A stretch of 64,000 nt of DNA from Candidatus Nitrosopumilus sp. (GCA_025699075.1 JAILWG010000003.1:62001-126000); one strand, 5' to 3'; shown: positions 15,166 through 23,547, counted from the first letter of the stretch. Translations and numbers: made by a program. The notes: generated by a model not told the origin, from the letters alone.

Positions 15166-15278
15166 ATTTAGCACTAAAACAAAAAGTAAAACTTACCATG
15201 CCTCGCCACAAAAAGGCATTTTATGGATTCTATATCATTACAGCTGTTTCTATAGTGGTATTATCTTTGGTGTTATAG
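15162..15278 (+). CDS. 38-residue single-TM protein of the oxidase locus
   Basis: Starts MNLALKQKVKLTMPRHKKAF (basic, cytoplasmic) and continues into one membrane segment of about 17 residues ending LSLVL. The 3' part of an almost identical gene opens this window at 1-55. In both places it is directly upstream of the oxidase start. It could be a small subunit or assembly factor for the oxidase complex; this is inference from synteny. Confidence 0.7.
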   Translation: MNLALKQKVKLTMPRHKKAFYGFYIITAVSIVVLSLVL

Positions 15279-15290
15279 GGGAAAAATAGG

Positions 15291-15349
15291 ATGAAACAAA
15301 ACACAACAATGTTTGTAGTGGGATGCAAGGAACTGTTACGATAACCTGA
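15291..15349 (+). pseudogene. deletion scar of the multicopper oxidase gene
   Basis: The first 29 bases of the oxidase reading frame (as at 68-96) are followed directly by the last roughly 30 bases (as at 1372-1402), so about 1.28 kb is missing. The join falls at a short shared GGA/TGG microhomology and shifts the frame, leaving 17 codons to a TAA at 15342-15344; the original stop position is TGA 15347-15349. The flanking genes on both sides are intact paralogues. Confidence 0.85.
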
Positions 15350-15362
15350 ACATGAAACTGAA

Positions 15363-15746
15363 TTGAATATTTCAAAGATCTTAGACATTGCAACAATGAT
15401 AGTTGTATTGTGCTTTTTTATCGGCATAATTTCATTTGAATACAAAGTAATAGGTCTTGCAGAGCCGCTAATCAATTTACCAAAAGAATGGAAACCATTT
15501 TTTGACATTTTGATATGGCCATTAGTTGTATTATTGGTATCTGATTTAGTAATAAAATATAGAAAAGTCAATGATCCAAAAAAATTTGTAAAAAAATATT
15601 GGATTGACATTGTAATGTTGGCTTTGATTCCAATATTTTCTGCATTCAAATTTTTAAAAGTAGCAGTAAGTCTAGTTAAAAAATTAAAGGTGTTCAAAAT
15701 GGGAACAAAGGCTGCATACAAAACAAAAAAATCATTAAAAAAGTAA
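15363..15746 (+). CDS. conserved small membrane protein, paralogue of 1416
   Basis: A 127-residue protein with TTG start, the same length as and highly similar to the product of 1416-1799 across all membrane segments and the Lys-rich end. The reading frame is intact although the oxidase before it has been deleted, so it is either still useful or recently freed. Homology to copy 1 ends about 12 bases after the stop. Confidence 0.8.
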   Translation: MNISKILDIATMIVVLCFFIGIISFEYKVIGLAEPLINLPKEWKPFFDILIWPLVVLLVSDLVIKYRKVNDPKKFVKKYWIDIVMLALIPIFSAFKFLKVAVSLVKKLKVFKMGTKAAYKTKKSLKK

Positions 15747-16085
15747 TTCTCTTGCATTGACAATAATTTTGTAATAATCAGCTTCAGGCTCTGTACTGAT
15801 TAACAACAATTCCTTATTTTCAAGTGGAATAGTAATCATTGTAACTTTGTCATACTCAATCACTGCTGATTTTTCGTTACCTATCTTGTATGATAGGTTT
15901 GCATGCTTTTCAGATCTGTCCAATGTATAATGAATTGACATCATCATCTCCTCTTTGCTTAGGAATTTTTCTTCGGGATTCTTGGAAATGCTTGCAATTA
16001 GTTCACTTTTTGCATTCGTAACTCCGCAAAATCGAATTTTATTATCAAAACTTAGGATTTTTTTACAGATGCCTTCATAATCCAT
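15735..16085 (-). CDS. roadblock-like (DUF6659-type) protein
   Basis: A 116-residue protein with the same order of strands and helices as the protein at 6322 (IRFCGVTNAKSELIASI; KVTMITIPLENKELLLIS). Its 3' end overlaps the membrane protein on the other strand by 12 bases. Probably cytoplasmic; no partner is visible. Confidence 0.65.
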   Translation of the reverse strand: MDYEGICKKILSFDNKIRFCGVTNAKSELIASISKNPEEKFLSKEEMMMSIHYTLDRSEKHANLSYKIGNEKSAVIEYDKVTMITIPLENKELLLISTEPEADYYKIIVNARELLF

Positions 16086-16186
16086 TTTTTACCCTAATCT
16101 AAAATTCTATTAAAACATAGATCATAAGAGTTTGGTAAAAATCAATTTTCATCAAACCATTTAAAGAGTATTCTCCAATCATCACT

Positions 16187-18061
16187 ATGAAAATAATCTG
16201 GATGATAATTCCAATGCTTGCTTTGACATGTTTTGGAATACATGATTCTTTTGCCCAAGGAGATGCAAATTCCTCAATCACTCAACAAGATCTAAAGGCT
16301 ATGGTTGAGAATTGGATGAACAATCCAGATGGAGATGATACAAATCAACGTCTAGAGATTATGAAATCATATTATGCATTTGAGGAAACAGGAGGAAAAC
16401 TATCTCATGATCAAGAAGGATTGGTCTTGATGAACCAAATTAGAAAGATGGTTAGTATTCAGATGCCTGTAGAAGAACTAGATGAATTACGAAAACAAGT
16501 TAGAATGGAACTCGGATTGGAAATGCCCTCTGAAAATAAAATTCTCTATGTTGATTCAATGTTAGTTGACTGTGTTGGAGTAGGGCCTATGAAATGCATG
16601 CAAGTTCGTGAAGATCCCAATTCTAACTGGCAGAATTTTTATGATAAAATAGAAGGATTTGATTATGCTGAAGGAAAATCATACAAAATTTCAGTAAAAA
16701 TTACTGATGTTGAAAACCCTCCAGCAGATGCATCAAGTAAAAAATATGAACTAATAGAAATTATTGATACAAAATCATACAAAAAACATATTCCATACAA
16801 AGGAGTATGTGCTCCAGGATTTGTTTCTCTTGGAGAAATTTGTGTATTAAATGACAGATGTGGCCCAGGTGCATATCCTGGTAAAGTTTGTGTGATGGAT
16901 GGAATAGAACAGCCATATCTTAGACCATCACAACAAGGCAATGCAGGTATTGCAGTAAGTGATGTGATATGTGCGGAAAACCTGAATTTAGTTTTCAAAT
17001 CACATGATGGTTCTCCTGCTTGTGTAAGTGATGAGTCAATTTCAAAATTACAAGAACGTGGATGGCAAACTGTGATGCCAATTTTTGCATGCACACTAGA
17101 GTATAATCCCATGTGCGGAATGGATGGAATAACCTATGGGAATCCTTGTATGTTAAAATCATCTCATGTTGCACTCAAACATTCAGGTGAATGCTCAATT
17201 CCAATGGAGGAAACATCGGGGATATTTGAGAACACCTTGGAATATACAACTCAACCAGTAGAGATTGATTCTGAAAAAGGATACTTTGTAACTGAAATTG
17301 CAGATGGTATATTTTGGCTAGTAGGAAGTGGATATCAGACAATGTTTGTAACTACAGGCGAAGGCGTTGTTGCATTTGATGCTCCAAGACCCATTGGTGA
17401 AAAATATCTTCAAGCTATAACTGATGTTACGTCTGAACCCATTACTCACATGATTTACTCTCATCACCATCAGGATCATACTGGTGCTGCAGGAGAAATA
17501 TTTTCTAAAGACATTACATTCGTTTCTCACAAGGATGCAGCAGATGCACTGGTAGCTGAAAATAACCCTGTCATTCCAATCCCAACTGAGATACTTGAGG
17601 GAGATACCAATACACTGAAGATTGGCAGCAAAACCTTTGAGTTTTATGATCTTGGTGCATTCCACTCAAAAGGAAATTGGCTAATACTTCTTCCAGAATC
17701 AAATGTTGCAATGCTTGTTGATTTGTTTCGTCCTGCAGAATCTCCATACCGTGCGTTTGGTGTAACACCTGACATTGAATTGTATTTGGAGACACATGAT
17801 GTCGTACAAACTTTTGATTTTGATGTGATGATAACTGGCCACACTAACCTATTGGCAACTAAAGATCACATTGCCACAAACAAACAATTCACTCAAAGTG
17901 TAATGGATAACGCTCAAACAGCATTAGATTCAGGAGAATCAAACCCCTTTGAGAGTTGTACCACTATGACTATACAACAATGGACTGGAAAACTAGGAAA
18001 TTTGGATGCATTCATGACTGACCATTGTAATGCCATGATTGACTATCTTCAAACAAAATAA
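16187..18061 (+). CDS. secreted fusion: Kazal-like domain plus metallo-beta-lactamase fold
   Basis: A 624-residue exported protein. A signal peptide (1-23, ending SFA) is followed by an uncharacterised N-terminal region (25-235), a C-x16-C-V-x12-W module (about 262-295), a Kazal-type four-cysteine domain with spacing C-x7-C-x10-C-x14-C and CGMDGITYGNPC (about 304-338), and a metallo-beta-lactamase domain (about 360-624). The last has the zinc motif HHHQDH in IYSHHHQDHTGAAGEI, then FHSKGNW and GHTN as further ligands. Kazal domains inhibit serine proteases in animals and some bacteria. The hydrolase substrate is unknown. It is divergent from the roadblock-like gene and starts an apparent cluster of secreted proteins. 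Confidence 0.85.
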   Translation: MKIIWMIIPMLALTCFGIHDSFAQGDANSSITQQDLKAMVENWMNNPDGDDTNQRLEIMKSYYAFEETGGKLSHDQEGLVLMNQIRKMVSIQMPVEELDELRKQVRMELGLEMPSENKILYVDSMLVDCVGVGPMKCMQVREDPNSNWQNFYDKIEGFDYAEGKSYKISVKITDVENPPADASSKKYELIEIIDTKSYKKHIPYKGVCAPGFVSLGEICVLNDRCGPGAYPGKVCVMDGIEQPYLRPSQQGNAGIAVSDVICAENLNLVFKSHDGSPACVSDESISKLQERGWQTVMPIFACTLEYNPMCGMDGITYGNPCMLKSSHVALKHSGECSIPMEETSGIFENTLEYTTQPVEIDSEKGYFVTEIADGIFWLVGSGYQTMFVTTGEGVVAFDAPRPIGEKYLQAITDVTSEPITHMIYSHHHQDHTGAAGEIFSKDITFVSHKDAADALVAENNPVIPIPTEILEGDTNTLKIGSKTFEFYDLGAFHSKGNWLILLPESNVAMLVDLFRPAESPYRAFGVTPDIELYLETHDVVQTFDFDVMITGHTNLLATKDHIATNKQFTQSVMDNAQTALDSGESNPFESCTTMTIQQWTGKLGNLDAFMTDHCNAMIDYLQTK

Positions 18062-18267
18062 TTATCACATCTGAACATAATTAAAATAGTCAGTACAAAT
18101 CAGATGGAGTTGGTCTTCTGATGGTTCTTTTTTGAGTTCCATTATGACTGGGATTTAATTTGATTTAGATTTTTGTGCCTGAAATGACGTCGAATTTTTA
18201 TTTTTAGACCAGTACAAATTTCGAATGTACCAATTTTCTTTTTATTATAATTATCATCTTACACTTA

Positions 18268-19116
18268 ATGACAACAAAAACTATCTTGATGGCATTGCCA
18301 ATATTCTTTGCAATTGTGATGTTATTCACACCATCATCTGTCTATGCTCATGGTGGTCATAGTCATGGTTCAAATGGAGGGGGATGTTCAGATTGCAGTC
18401 CACCTACATTAGGAGTTGATTCCAGTGGACAAAGAAAAGTTTCAGGAGGTTTGAGTATTAACGACAGCATTTATGATGTTGAAAATTTCAAACAGGATCT
18501 GATTCCACATATGTTCAAATTAAACCAGCCAATCGAAATCACTCTAAAGATATATGAGAATAAAGGGCATGGTGAATTAAAACATGTTGAATTAAACTTA
18601 GGTCAATATGAAAAAATGATCTCAGGTGTAATGGTAGAAAACCATCATGCCACAATTGAGTGGAGCAAAACTTTTGATGGTAAAACCAATGTTAAGACAT
18701 TTGATAATCAAGGATTGCTCAAAGATGTTAGTGTTCATGTTCTTGACAACAATTCTATTACAGGTGTAAAATTCATGTTTACTCCAGTAAAAGAGTTTGA
18801 TGCAAGTACCATAGTCACAAAGATTTGGGATATGAAAAGAAATTCCAATGTGAACTATTTTTACAATGCATTAGATATTAGTTCAAATGAACCGGTTTCA
18901 ACGTTGATTCCTGTTGAAAGTGTTCCTGAAAAAATATCAGAAAAACCTAAAGAACCAACTAGAATGGAAACCATGATCAATGAAGTAAATCAAAGCGTTC
19001 AATGTATGACTGGTGAAGTGCATCTTCAACGTTCTTCTGATAACAGTCCTCTGTGTGTAGATGTATATCAAGCCTCAGTACTAGTTCAAAACAATTGGGC
19101 TACATATGCCCAATAA
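18268..19116 (+). CDS. secreted His-rich protein with C-x16-C-V-x12-W tail
   Basis: A 282-residue protein. A signal peptide (1-27, ending VYA) precedes a His/Gly/Cys-rich start (HGGHSHGSNGGGCSDC) that could bind copper or other metals, a beta-rich domain (about 55-205) and a C-terminal C-x16-C-V-x12-W module. The metal-rich start makes a role in copper handling plausible for this copper-dependent lineage, but this is inference. The next secreted protein starts 11 bases downstream. Confidence 0.75.
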   Translation: MTTKTILMALPIFFAIVMLFTPSSVYAHGGHSHGSNGGGCSDCSPPTLGVDSSGQRKVSGGLSINDSIYDVENFKQDLIPHMFKLNQPIEITLKIYENKGHGELKHVELNLGQYEKMISGVMVENHHATIEWSKTFDGKTNVKTFDNQGLLKDVSVHVLDNNSITGVKFMFTPVKEFDASTIVTKIWDMKRNSNVNYFYNALDISSNEPVSTLIPVESVPEKISEKPKEPTRMETMINEVNQSVQCMTGEVHLQRSSDNSPLCVDVYQASVLVQNNWATYAQ

Positions 19117-19127
19117 TTTTTTTTAAA

Positions 19128-19880
19128 ATGATTCCAAAAATCATCATAATTTTTTCAATGATATTTGTAGCAGTTGGAATGACGACACCAGTTTTTGCAC
19201 ATTCTACAAAAATTGTAGGGGATTTTAAAATTGAAACAGGTTGGAGAGATGAACCTCCAATTGAAGGAATTCCAAATGCCGTAGAAATCACGATTTCACT
19301 TGCAGAAGAAAATGACAAGATGGTATATGATATGGTGTTTTTTAATAGATTAAATGATTCAGACGAAAAACCAACAGAAAAAGATCTTTCAGGATTAGAA
19401 AACAAAATTGAGACTTATGTATCGTTAAAAGGAAAAAAGACATCTTTGGTTCTTAATGAGAATGAAAACAATCAAGGCGTATATTATGCCGAACTTACTC
19501 CAGAAGAAGGAAACTATACATTACATCTTTATGGCATTCTCAAAAATTTAGAATTTGAAACTACTGGACAAATAGAGACTGTGACCTCAAATGAGGACGA
19601 AAATAAAAAACAAATTCCGGACTGGATTAGAAATAATGCAAAGTGGTATGCAGAAGGTTCTATTGAAGAATCTGATTTTACATCAGGAATAGAATTCATG
19701 ATTAAGAATGGAATAATGAAGATTCCAAACATGCCAGAGTATGAATCCTCTCAAGATTCCCCTACTGTTCCTGACTGGATTAAAAATAATGCAAAGTGGT
19801 GGTCTGAAGGAAGTATTTTGGATGAAGAGTTCATAAAAGGAATTCAGTTTCTAGTGACTAAAGGGATAATCAAGATTTAA
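19128..19880 (+). CDS. secreted protein with two DWIxNNAKWW repeats
   Basis: About 250 residues from ATG 19128, whose product starts with a clear signal peptide ending VFAHS. The longer frame from 19053 would overlap the gene before it and mask the signal. A beta domain (25-140) is followed by two tandem modules of about 40 residues: PDWIRNNAKWYAEG...FTSGIEFMIKNGIMKIP and PDWIKNNAKWWSEG...FIKGIQFLVTKGIIKI. This repeat is common in exported proteins of ammonia-oxidizing archaea. Likely one transcript with 18268. Confidence 0.85.
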   Translation: MIPKIIIIFSMIFVAVGMTTPVFAHSTKIVGDFKIETGWRDEPPIEGIPNAVEITISLAEENDKMVYDMVFFNRLNDSDEKPTEKDLSGLENKIETYVSLKGKKTSLVLNENENNQGVYYAELTPEEGNYTLHLYGILKNLEFETTGQIETVTSNEDENKKQIPDWIRNNAKWYAEGSIEESDFTSGIEFMIKNGIMKIPNMPEYESSQDSPTVPDWIKNNAKWWSEGSILDEEFIKGIQFLVTKGIIKI

Positions 19881-19982
19881 AAATTCAGCCACTACGTAGG
19901 TTTTTCTTGATCAAAATTCTTGTAGATCTGGATGATCAAATCTTTAATTCTATCATTTAGCCTATTCAAACCCTAATTGTTA

Positions 19983-20015
19983 CGTAACTCTACAGTTCCG
20001 TAACTCTGACAGTTT
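19983..20015. repeat. tandem imperfect repeat CGTAACTCT(G)ACAGTT
   Basis: Two adjacent copies of a 15-17-base unit, CGTAACTCTACAGTTC and CGTAACTCTGACAGTT, lie between the secreted-protein gene ending at 19880 and the convergent zinc protein ending at 20060. No gene is visible in this 180-base stretch. Confidence 0.45.
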
Positions 20016-20059
20016 TAATCTCTTAAGGGGATAGTACCGTTTGTTATCTTGTGTGCAGT

Positions 20060-20272
20060 CTATGGTATGGATGATATTTTATTTTTAGACATATTTGTCT
20101 CTGAAATTACCTGACTCTGATTCATGTCTGTCAGTCTGCATAACAAATGAATCTGTTCTTCTGATTCAAAATGACATTTTTTACAATCTAACTTGATAGG
20201 TTTATCACAAATGGAGCATGCTTCTATGATTGTTAATTCTATTCCGCATTTCCTACAACTGTCTATTCTCAT
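20060..20272 (-). CDS. seven-Cys/one-His zinc protein, family with 27499
   Basis: A 70-residue protein with C-x2-C-x9-C-x2-C-x7-C-x2-C-x8-H-x2-C, enough for two zinc sites. The protein at 27499-27681 has exactly the same spacing. The C-terminal tail is polar. Probably a protein- or nucleic-acid-binding treble-clef type domain; function unknown. Confidence 0.7.
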   Translation of the reverse strand: MRIDSCRKCGIELTIIEACSICDKPIKLDCKKCHFESEEQIHLLCRLTDMNQSQVISETNMSKNKISSIP

Positions 20273-20305
20273 AGTTTAGATGTGTCAAAAATAGCCATAT
20301 ACATT

Positions 20306-20325
20306 GGTCAGCTGCATAGCTTACC
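20306..20325. promoter_or_regulatory. operator-like palindrome GGTCAGCT-N4-AGCTTACC
   Basis: An inverted repeat with one mismatch and spacer GCAT. It is the counterpart of 15024-15041. Its centre lies about 63 bases before the ATG at 20379, against about 43 at the other locus, a difference of 20 bases or two helical turns. Confidence 0.5.
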
Positions 20326-20342
20326 AGTAATCTATCATTTTT

Positions 20343-20378
20343 ACCATGCCCTATCTATGACTGATGATAACTATAATC
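20343..20378 (+). promoter_or_regulatory. promoter block shared with the gene at 15076
   Basis: Thirty-six bases from ACCATGCC to CTATAATC immediately before ATG 20379. Length and both ends match 15040-15075. The arrangement indicates common control of the two small genes. Confidence 0.55.
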
Positions 20379-20528
20379 ATGAAATCACAACAAATCTCAA
20401 ACTGGGATAAAATGGTTCATGCCCCTTTCAAAAAGGTCGTAAAGTTTGACCTTATCTGCATGGGAATCGGTGTAGTGATTGGAGTGGGCATTGGAGCATA
20501 CTCTGTTGCTAGCGGATTGTTCAGCTAG
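20379..20528 (+). CDS. 49-residue single-TM protein under the shared promoter
   Basis: The product starts MKSQQISNWDKMVHAPFKK (polar and basic) and has one Gly-rich membrane segment (about 24-43, with GIGVVIGVGIGAY). It has the general shape of small accessory subunits of respiratory complexes. The promoter and operator shared with the oxidase-locus microproteins suggest a link to copper or electron-transfer control. Confidence 0.65.
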   Translation: MKSQQISNWDKMVHAPFKKVVKFDLICMGIGVVIGVGIGAYSVASGLFS

Positions 20529-20555
20529 CAACGATTTCTTTTTTTATAATTAACT

Positions 20556-21536
20556 ATGACTGGTATTGTGGAATTCAAAACAATCGAAGCATCATATACA
20601 TCAAAAGATGGATGCAGACTAGTTTGGGGCGGTGTTGATGAAGATGATACCGACGTTGTCATTTTAAACAAAAATGAATTGGAACGTTTAGTTGAAATTT
20701 TTAAAAAAAACTCTACTGGGGAAGTTGAATTAGAAGATCAGTCCAGCTTTATCAGGGTCAATTCCGATGTTACGCAATTTACACTGACAAATCACAGGCT
20801 ACTTGAGGCAAAGACCACTGAAATACAAGAGCAAGTTTTAGAGTTTGCCAAAGTTCCACATGAACCACAATACGTGTACATTGGTTCAAAAGAGTTCTAC
20901 CCATCTGTCTGGATTCGAGATGATGAGAAAACAACCAAAGAAATTATGCAAAAAAATCCAAAACAATCCCTCATTGAGGCCATACTGTCTTCAGAACCTA
21001 ACAAAATCAGACAAGACCTTTCTCCAACAGATTTGTTCAGGATATTTGCAACCAGACGTTCAACTAGAAAATTCCTTAAAACCAAAGTTGAGGATTGGAA
21101 GATAGACAAAATTCTCTCAGCAGCAGACGTTGCCCCTACTGCAGGAAACTTTCAAGGATTTCAGGTATTTTTAATTAAAAACAACAAAACAAAAGAAGCA
21201 CTTGTAGAGGCTGCAAACAAACAACCATATGTCAACGCCCCGGTTGTTTTGGTTTTTTGTATGGAGCCATCAAGAGTCAAACTAAAGTTTTCTCCAGACA
21301 TCTTGGAAAAATTCTCATTGCAGGATGCCACAATCGCTGCAGCATTTTCGTTACTTGCAGCCTCAGGTGTGGGGCTAAGTACAATATGGATTGGAATGTT
21401 TGATGAGGAAAAAGTGAAAAATATTTTGGGAACTGACTTGAGACCTTCATCTATCCTTTGCATTGGCTATCCTGACAAGAAAAAACCTCCAAAATCTAGA
21501 AGGAAACTCAAGGAACTCATCAAGGTAATCGAATAA
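20556..21536 (+). CDS. nitroreductase-family flavoprotein with an extra N-terminal domain
   Basis: A 326-residue protein. Residues 1-145 form an unrecognised N-terminal part. Residues 165-326 are a nitroreductase fold: FATRRSTRKFL (FMN phosphate and ring contacts), APTAGNFQGFQVFLI, then an AAFSLLAASGVGLSTIWIG helix and ILCIGYPD near the end. Such enzymes use FMN and NAD(P)H to reduce various substrates, and also include F420 and vitamin-related enzymes. The substrate here is unknown. It starts 27 bases after the small membrane protein. Confidence 0.85.
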   Translation: MTGIVEFKTIEASYTSKDGCRLVWGGVDEDDTDVVILNKNELERLVEIFKKNSTGEVELEDQSSFIRVNSDVTQFTLTNHRLLEAKTTEIQEQVLEFAKVPHEPQYVYIGSKEFYPSVWIRDDEKTTKEIMQKNPKQSLIEAILSSEPNKIRQDLSPTDLFRIFATRRSTRKFLKTKVEDWKIDKILSAADVAPTAGNFQGFQVFLIKNNKTKEALVEAANKQPYVNAPVVLVFCMEPSRVKLKFSPDILEKFSLQDATIAAAFSLLAASGVGLSTIWIGMFDEEKVKNILGTDLRPSSILCIGYPDKKKPPKSRRKLKELIKVIE

Positions 21537-21589
21537 AATCTGAATCCTAATTGAATCAAACAGTGAGTCTTGTTAAGACATTAAATTAT

Positions 21590-22369
21590 TCAAATGTCTA
21601 TTGGGATTTTATTGAAATCATCTATGGGTGAATCCTCTGTTTGAAAAGATTGTATGACCTTGTTGAAAATCACAAATGATATTGCAGCACCAATTCCTGC
21701 AAGAATAAGCATCGTAACGGTAAAGTCACTTCCTGTGAAATTCAATACGCTAGAATATGGATCAAAGTAAGGCGTTCCAGAACCTGCACCAGGATTTGAA
21801 ACTACCATGTCTACTTTTGTTTTTGCCATGTATAGTGATTCATCTATGGAGTTTGTCAGACCTGTTCCAGATAATTTTATTGGCAAGCTAAAGTCTGTAT
21901 ACCAGCTTTTCAATGGCTCAAACAATCTACTTTCAGCAGATGCTATTGCTAGTGACAATGCAGCAATTGTAGATGCTATTCCCATTCCAAAGAATTTGGA
22001 AATAGAATGAAATGAACGCACCAGTGCTTTGCTTTGCTTTGTTTTTTCAGTGATTTTTGATGGGGTGATAACTATTGCCATCTTTGATGTTTTGTAATAG
22101 TTCATGTCTCGAGCCTTGGAGTTTTTTCCAACCTTTGACACATGTATCAATTCAATCTGTTGCATTTTATCCAAGTAATGTTTTACAAGCTGCAGCGACA
22201 TGTCTGTTTTTTGCGCAATCTCATTTGCAGTCATCTCGTTGTAAAATAACAAATTCAAAATCTCTATGCTTGACTTGTTAGAAATAACTTTAGCCAAAAT
22301 TTTCATCTTGTCATCATCTAAAGAAAAAATATTTACCGCATTACCTATTTCACATTTTTCATCATTCAT
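21590..22369 (-). CDS. membrane-anchored helix-turn-helix regulator
   Basis: About 259 residues from ATG 22369 (TTG at 22390 would add seven). An ArsR-type winged helix (about 20-90: SSIEILNLLFYNEMTANEIA and recognition helix) is followed by a membrane segment (about 130-150), an external loop containing NPGAGSGTPYFDPY, a second membrane segment (about 217-240) and a short cytoplasmic tail. A DNA-binding domain tethered to a sensor in the membrane is implied. It is divergent from the 104-residue protein at 22462, which carries NPGTGSGTPMF in the same position before a membrane segment. Confidence 0.8.
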   Translation of the reverse strand: MNDEKCEIGNAVNIFSLDDDKMKILAKVISNKSSIEILNLLFYNEMTANEIAQKTDMSLQLVKHYLDKMQQIELIHVSKVGKNSKARDMNYYKTSKMAIVITPSKITEKTKQSKALVRSFHSISKFFGMGIASTIAALSLAIASAESRLFEPLKSWYTDFSLPIKLSGTGLTNSIDESLYMAKTKVDMVVSNPGAGSGTPYFDPYSSVLNFTGSDFTVTMLILAGIGAAISFVIFNKVIQSFQTEDSPIDDFNKIPIDI

Positions 22370-22461
22370 AGATGATATACTATATGGCAATATGATATGT
22401 AAGTATTAGTGAAACAATAATTTCATCAAACGCTTTATGCAAAATTCACGTAATTAATTCA

Positions 22462-22776
22462 ATGACTGGAAAAAAAACAATCATCATGACAGGAGTAATG
22501 TTAAGCCTTTTGATATTGCCTTCTGTCAGCAGCCTTGCATTTGCACAATATCTGCCAACTTCAGGTACAACTGGACTTGATGACATTTTAGACCTCCAAC
22601 AAGAGAGAGTTAGAATTGCACAAGAAAATCCAGGTACAGGCTCTGGAACTCCTATGTTTGCATTAGAGGGGGTTTTTGGAGCACTTGTTTTATCTACCGG
22701 GATATTTGGTGGAATCGCTTCAGCCTTTTTTGTAATGGGACGCAAGGGAAAATATGCTCCAATGGGAAGAGGATGA
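22462..22776 (+). CDS. small exported TM protein with NPGTGSGTP motif
   Basis: A 104-residue protein: signal peptide (1-29), an external region with a helical stretch (DDILDLQQERVRIAQ), then NPGTGSGTPMF, one membrane segment (about 70-92) and a basic tail RKGKYAPMGRG. The external motif is shared with the divergent membrane regulator at 21590, separated by only 92 bases. A signalling pair or a common oligomerisation module is likely; this is inference. Confidence 0.75.
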   Translation: MTGKKTIIMTGVMLSLLILPSVSSLAFAQYLPTSGTTGLDDILDLQQERVRIAQENPGTGSGTPMFALEGVFGALVLSTGIFGGIASAFFVMGRKGKYAPMGRG

Positions 22777-22866
22777 AACCTTCTTTTCCTTTTTTATCTA
22801 ATTTTCTAATTTTTACAAGTAAAAGATTCGAAGTACTTATGAACATCATAATTTTAGATTGATAAA

Positions 22867-23547
22867 ATGAAAACTAGCAATATTTTACTTGCAATTTCTG
22901 TTTTTGTAGTTGGTTTTATTCTAATATCAATAAACTATTCTGCAATATCTGACTTTTACACCTATTCTGTTCCATTAAACAAAGCCAAAATAGTTCCAAA
23001 CTTTCCTATGCAACCAAATGAGTTCCAAGAGATACATGATAAAAAAAATTCCACATGTTATACCACTCCGTCAATGAACCAGTATTGCTACAAAAAACCA
23101 AAGATACATGACCCACAAAACAGAGACCATCTGAGTTCATTTATCACTGGAAATAACGGAATTAACGGCGAGATTCACTTTGATAGAGTAGGTCTTGAAG
23201 GAGGAATATTTACAATAAAGAACATGAAACTGATTGATGAAAATACCGCACTATTTACGTTTGCAGACAAGGACTATCGCATAGGAAACAAGGACAGAAC
23301 AACATATGAGATTACACAGAACTTTGAATTTGATGTAATTGTTGAAAAATACGATTCGTTTATCACGCATTGCGGAAACTTTGATGGCACTGGTGCAACC
23401 ATAGTGCAATATCTTGGAACTACGACAATTGATGATGTGGATTACTTTTTGACATGGCATGCTGTGATAGAGCCAGAAGACATATTCCAGTGTGAGTATC
23501 CAGAAATAATCCAGCACAGCTTGAATCATGATTTTGGAGAGTTATAG
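22867..23547 (+). CDS. exported hypothetical protein
   Basis: A 226-residue protein with an N-terminal membrane anchor or signal (about 5-27) and a soluble mixed domain outside, with four or five Cys (CYTTPSMNQYCYKK; HCGNFDG; QCEYPE). No family recognised. Probably attached to the outer face of the membrane. Confidence 0.65.
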   Translation: MKTSNILLAISVFVVGFILISINYSAISDFYTYSVPLNKAKIVPNFPMQPNEFQEIHDKKNSTCYTTPSMNQYCYKKPKIHDPQNRDHLSSFITGNNGINGEIHFDRVGLEGGIFTIKNMKLIDENTALFTFADKDYRIGNKDRTTYEITQNFEFDVIVEKYDSFITHCGNFDGTGATIVQYLGTTTIDDVDYFLTWHAVIEPEDIFQCEYPEIIQHSLNHDFGEL

